A DNA stretch of 8,317 nt, taken from the NCBI GenBank assembly GCA_050305135.1, contig JBNLET010000087.1, positions 1 to 8,317 of the forward strand, in the 5' to 3' direction. A program made the translations under genes and the position numbers. The first letter of the stretch is position 1, and the number at the start of each line of letters is the position of its first letter. Shown here one piece after another: positions 5,400 to 8,317 of this stretch. The stretch comes from Cognatazoarcus sp050305135 (GTDB taxonomy: Bacteria > Pseudomonadota > Gammaproteobacteria > Burkholderiales > Rhodocyclaceae). The notes beneath the pieces were generated by a model. The model had not been told where the DNA came from. It worked only from the letters and a program-made list of their open reading frames with translations, and searched no databases.

Positions 5400-7932
5400 C
5401 CGCGACACCTTCGCGATGGCACATGAAGCGGTGGGCGGATTCGGCATCGAGCGGGCGCGACAGGTAGTAGCCCTGCAGCACGTCGCAGTCCATGCCGGCC
5501 AGCGCCACCATCTGGGCCGCGTCCTCGACGCCTTCGGCGATCAGCTCGAGGCCCAGGCCGTGGGCCAGCGCGATCGTCGAACGCACCACGTGGGCGCCTT
5601 TCGCCTCGAGCACCGTGTCGATCATGCTCTTGTCCATCTTGAGGCAGTCCACCGGCAGGTTCTGCAGATAGGTGAGCGAACTGTAGCCGGTGCCGAAATC
5701 GTCGATCGCCAGCCGGACGCCCAGCGCACGCAGCTTCTCGAGCAGCTTGCGGCCGTCCTGCAGATTGTCGATCACCATCGACTCGGTGATTTCCAGCGTC
5801 AGCGTGTGCGGCGCCAGACCGGTCTGTTCCAGCACCTCCGACACCGCCGAGACCACGTCCGACATCAGCAGTTGCCGGGCCGAGACGTTGACGCTGACGC
5901 GCAGATCGGGCCTGCCCGCCTGCTGCCAATGCCGCAGTTGGCCGCAGGCGCTCTCCAGGATCCAGCGTCCGACCTCGACGATCTGGCCGCTGCGCTCGAG
6001 CAGCGGCACGAATTCCGCCGGCGAGACCGCCCCCAGCGTCGGGCTGCGCCAGCGCACCAGCGCCTCGAACGAGACGATGCGATCGCTCTTCAGGTCGAGC
6101 TTGGGCTGGTAGGCGAGACCGAACTGCCTGCCGCGCACCGCCTGCGGCAGCTCGCGGATCAGCGCGTTCTGCCGCTCGGCGCGGCGCCGCATCTCGTCGT
6201 TGAAGACGTAGTACTGGCGCGCCCCCCGCGCGCTGGCATGGCGCAAGGCCTGTCCGGCGCAGATCATCAGGTCGTTGGCACTCTCCGCGTCGTCCGGAAA
6301 CACCGCCACGCCGGCGCTGAGCGAGATCTCGACCGCGTCATCGCCCAGGTAGAGGGGCTCGCGGAACGCATCCAGCAGCCGCTCGGCGACGATCGCCACG
6401 TCCTCAGGATGGGACAGATCCTCGAACACCAGCGTGAAATCATCACCGGCATAGCGCGCGAGCGAGGCCCCCCGGTCGCGCACGAGGCTGCGCATCGCAA
6501 CCTCATCGCTCTTGCGCAACGTGTCGCGCAGGCGTCGCGCGACCGCCACCAGCAGCTCGTCGCCGCCTTCGTGGCCGACCGCGTCGTTGATGCTGCCGAA
6601 GTTGTCGATGTCGAGGAACATCAGGCCGAGCTGGCTGCGGTGGCGCCCGGCCCGCGCCAGGGCCTGTTCGAGCCGCTGCGTGAACAGCCGCCGGTTCGGC
6701 AACTCGGTCAGGCTGTCGTAGAGCGCCAGCCTGACCAGTTCGGCATGGTGGTGCCGCTGGTCGCGGATCGCGCGCCAGAACACCACTATCAGTAGCAGCA
6801 ACACCACCAGCCGGGCGGCGAGCGCGTGCTTGCGTTCCTTGCGCAGCCCCGCCGCGACGCGGTCCATCGCTTGCGGCGACAGGTAGTGATAGAGGCGGAA
6901 CTCGCCGTCGCTGCGCACGCGCAGGTCCACGCTCGACCACCGGCCGCCGCTCGATCGGCCCAGCGCATGCGCCACCCCGTCGGCGAACAACTCGTTGCGG
7001 CGATCGAAGATCTCGACGCCGTAGCCCTCGTGCCTGATTGCGAAGCTCGCCGGCTCGGGCGGCATGTCGAAACGCAGTTGCTGCGCACTGGCGAAGTCCC
7101 TGGCGGTCAGCAGCAGGTGGGGTACGCCTACCAGCATGGCTTCGAGCACGTTGGATCTGATCACGGCCGAGATCAGCCCCTTGAACCGGCCGGTGGCTAG
7201 ATCGTAGACCGGCACCGAGTACAGCAGTCCCCGTGCATCGATCGGATTCGGTGCCAGCGGCGAGGTCACCTGCGACAGGTCGCAGGTCTGCAGCAACGGC
7301 GAGACGATGGCGGGGATGCCGTCGATGTCGTCGTCGAACGTCCAGTTCGGATAGCGCTCGCCAAACCATGCCAGTTGCTTGACGTAGTGGGCGTATTCGG
7401 CTTCCTCGTAGGCGGGCTCGTGGTCGCCGCCGTGCTTGTCGTAGCCTTCCCCGCCCAGCATCTCGTCATACATGAAGAACGGCACCTGGCCCCGCTCCGG
7501 GCGAAAGCCGTCCAGCACGTAGTAGAGCTCCGACACCTGCACGTTGCGGAACAGGTTCTGATAGATCTGCTGCACCGTCTGGTGGATGTCCAGCGACAAG
7601 CGGCCCTGCCGCTCGACGCGTTCCAGCACGCTGATCCGGTTGCCGCCCTCCACCGCTCGCACGGCCGGAATCAGCGCGATGGTGCGCAGACTCTGGTAGA
7701 CCGAACGGAAGACGTCCTCGAGCGCCTCGCGCTTGCGCTCCAGCAGCAAGGCCTGGTGCCCGGCCAGCATCGAATTCTCGCGCTCGTCGTAGTCCTGCTG
7801 CACTTGGCGCAGGTTGATCATGCCGAGCACGACGATCGCCGCCGCCATCGCCCAGACCAGGTATGAATGAGCAAAGCGGTCGAAGAATCCGGTCCACCAG
7901 TCCTGTAGCGACAGGCGACTTCGCAGGCTCAA
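5395..7932 (-). CDS. Membrane sensor with degenerate GGDEF and intact EAL domain (probable c-di-GMP phosphodiesterase)
   Basis: Protein of 845 residues from the chosen start. A membrane segment (about 24-41) and a second (about 371-387, VVLLLLIVVFW) enclose a periplasmic domain of about 330 residues; its length and long first helix suggest a double-Cache sensor, which is inference. The cytoplasmic GGDEF domain (about 398-560) keeps D441, N449 and D458, but the signature is AGDDF (495-499) with no RxxD inhibitory site, so cyclase activity is doubtful. The EAL domain (about 585-840) has every residue expected for hydrolysis: EALVRW E623, NVSARQL N682, EITES E714/E717, IDDFGTGYSS D744/D745, LKMDKS K765, AEGVED E800, LQGYY Q820. 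It probably degrades c-di-GMP. The start is uncertain: TTG at 7932 has a weak GAG site, is where coding-like base use begins, and gives a normal cytoplasmic N-terminus. An ATG at 7848 would cut into the first membrane segment; an ATG at 8238 would add 102 Arg-rich residues. Confidence 0.92.
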   Translation of the reverse strand: MSLRSRLSLQDWWTGFFDRFAHSYLVWAMAAAIVVLGMINLRQVQQDYDERENSMLAGHQALLLERKREALEDVFRSVYQSLRTIALIPAVRAVEGGNRISVLERVERQGRLSLDIHQTVQQIYQNLFRNVQVSELYYVLDGFRPERGQVPFFMYDEMLGGEGYDKHGGDHEPAYEEAEYAHYVKQLAWFGERYPNWTFDDDIDGIPAIVSPLLQTCDLSQVTSPLAPNPIDARGLLYSVPVYDLATGRFKGLISAVIRSNVLEAMLVGVPHLLLTARDFASAQQLRFDMPPEPASFAIRHEGYGVEIFDRRNELFADGVAHALGRSSGGRWSSVDLRVRSDGEFRLYHYLSPQAMDRVAAGLRKERKHALAARLVVLLLLIVVFWRAIRDQRHHHAELVRLALYDSLTELPNRRLFTQRLEQALARAGRHRSQLGLMFLDIDNFGSINDAVGHEGGDELLVAVARRLRDTLRKSDEVAMRSLVRDRGASLARYAGDDFTLVFEDLSHPEDVAIVAERLLDAFREPLYLGDDAVEISLSAGVAVFPDDAESANDLMICAGQALRHASARGARQYYVFNDEMRRRAERQNALIRELPQAVRGRQFGLAYQPKLDLKSDRIVSFEALVRWRSPTLGAVSPAEFVPLLERSGQIVEVGRWILESACGQLRHWQQAGRPDLRVSVNVSARQLLMSDVVSAVSEVLEQTGLAPHTLTLEITESMVIDNLQDGRKLLEKLRALGVRLAIDDFGTGYSSLTYLQNLPVDCLKMDKSMIDTVLEAKGAHVVRSTIALAHGLGLELIAEGVEDAAQMVALAGMDCDVLQGYYLSRPLDAESAHRFMCHREGVAV

Positions 7933-8237
7933 TTCAGGGGCTCGACGGCGTAAAACATTGGCGCGAATTTTCCCTCGCAGCAGGCAATGAAACAAACGCG
8001 AATCGCGCCGCGCCGTGACATTTATTCGACCGTTCGTCGGTTGCCGGCGCGGATGTTGACGGCGATCAATGACGGCTCGCCGGCGCGGCGCTCGCGGGCC
8101 GAGCCGGCGGCACCTTCTTCCGCCGCCGGCCGGATCTCGGTCGGTCCCCGCGACGCCGCCTGGGGCCCGGACGCGGGCCACTCGCTCGGCGTCGAGTTGC
8201 CGCAGATGGCCCTGGCCGGACGCGACGAGCGGTGACA
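7933..8237. other. Ambiguous 305-base region between two minus-strand genes
   Basis: No gene here can be called with confidence. The left third (about 7933-8035) is noticeably richer in A/T than the genes and probably holds the leader and promoter of the GGDEF/EAL gene, though no convincing -35/-10 pair was found. The remainder is very GC-rich and open in several frames on both strands: a plus-strand frame from ATG 7987 to TGA 8235 (82 codons), and a minus-strand frame that continues in phase after the stop at 8238-8240 up to TAA at 8022-8024. These two frames share third-codon positions, so G/C bias cannot separate them. Neither shows a recognisable domain. Confidence 0.5.
8103..8130. terminator. 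Perfect 9-bp GC hairpin, possible terminator
   Basis: GCCGGCGGC (8103-8111) and GCCGCCGGC (8122-8130) are perfect inverted repeats with a 10-base loop ACCTTCTTCC. The hairpin lies just downstream of the stop of the minus-strand partial gene and could end its transcript. There is no T tract after it on either strand, so it would be an atypical terminator; chance formation in GC-rich sequence is possible. Confidence 0.3.
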
Positions 8238-8317
8238 TCAAGGCTCGCCGGCGCTACGCGTGATGCGCAGCGCCGGCGTCAGCCCGAACAGCAGCGCGCT
8301 GAGCACCGTCGCCAGCG
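8238..8317 (-). CDS. C-terminal end of a hydrophobic protein, possibly a membrane transporter
   Basis: Only the last 26 codons and the TGA (8240-8238) are in the window. The other two minus-strand frames are closed by stops, and this one has strongly G/C-ending codons. The residues ATVLSALLFGLTPALRITR form a hydrophobic segment followed by basic residues, then SAGEP and the stop, as in a last membrane helix ending in the cytoplasm. LLFGLxPALRxxR resembles an internal motif of FtsX/MacB-like ABC permeases, where it is normally not C-terminal, so a transporter of another family, or a truncated permease, is possible. The plus strand over the same bases is also open, so strand assignment rests on the hydrophobic pattern. 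Confidence 0.45.
   Translation of the reverse strand, partial: LATVLSALLFGLTPALRITRSAGEP

Noticed and set aside
5416..6795. Plus-strand open frame (459 codons) opposite the GGDEF/EAL gene
   Set aside because: The minus strand encodes clear GGDEF and EAL motifs throughout; the plus frame is a composition shadow with no motif.
7987..8235. Plus-strand 82-codon gene divergent from the GGDEF/EAL gene
   Set aside because: Its ribosome site is weak, it has no recognisable domain, and its first 20 codons have non-coding composition. It is kept as part of the ambiguous region rather than called as a gene.
8238..8240. In-frame TGA as a selenocysteine codon, since the frame continues beyond it
   Set aside because: No selenoprotein-like context or downstream SECIS-type hairpin close to the TGA could be recognised, and the continuing frame has no known domain.
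1..8317. CRISPR arrays, tRNA or rRNA genes, insertion sequences, phage genes
   Set aside because: None was seen: there are no regularly spaced repeats, cloverleaf-like segments, transposase motifs or terminal inverted repeats, and the window is almost filled by core genes.

Overview
The window is GC-rich (by eye well over 60% G+C, third codon positions almost all G or C) and carries tightly packed core genes of a proteobacterium. The gene contents (nudJ next to mnmA, ilvE next to a CHCC zinc-finger gene, yheT, and an AlgC-type PMM/PGM) suit a beta- or high-GC gammaproteobacterium. The exact lineage is inference, since there is no rRNA or other marker here.

Layout. Positions 1-1226 (minus strand) hold a compact operon, transcribed right to left: a NudJ-type Nudix hydrolase, a small secreted protein with a possible Cys/His/Asp triad, and the start of mnmA, which runs off the left edge. 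The junctions are a 1-base TGATG overlap and an 11-base overlap. A short divergent intergenic region (1236-1320) separates this from a plus-strand series: ilvE, a 66-residue CHCC zinc-finger protein, an NTF2/SnoaL-like protein, and a YheT-type alpha/beta hydrolase beginning at TTG inside the previous stop codon. After a 70-base gap with a GC palindrome and a -10-like box comes a full-length phosphomannomutase/phosphoglucomutase. It converges, with only 18 bases between stops, on a large minus-strand membrane sensor with a degenerate GGDEF domain and an intact EAL domain. The right end has about 300 bases of ambiguous sequence and the C-terminal codons of a hydrophobic minus-strand protein.

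How the genes work together. The first operon joins nucleotide or thiamine-phosphate hydrolysis and tRNA 2-thiouridylation (NudJ, MnmA) to an envelope protein of unknown role. The ilvE cluster looks like a housekeeping transcription unit with no single pathway. PMM/PGM supplies mannose-1-P and glucose-1-P for surface polysaccharides, and the neighbouring EAL protein probably lowers c-di-GMP in response to a periplasmic signal. The two are convergent, so co-regulation is not implied.

No CRISPR, tRNA, rRNA, phage or insertion-sequence feature was seen. I found no clearly new multi-gene system. The points most worth a second look are the secreted triad protein between nudJ and mnmA, and the unresolved start and leader of the EAL gene at 7933-8240.
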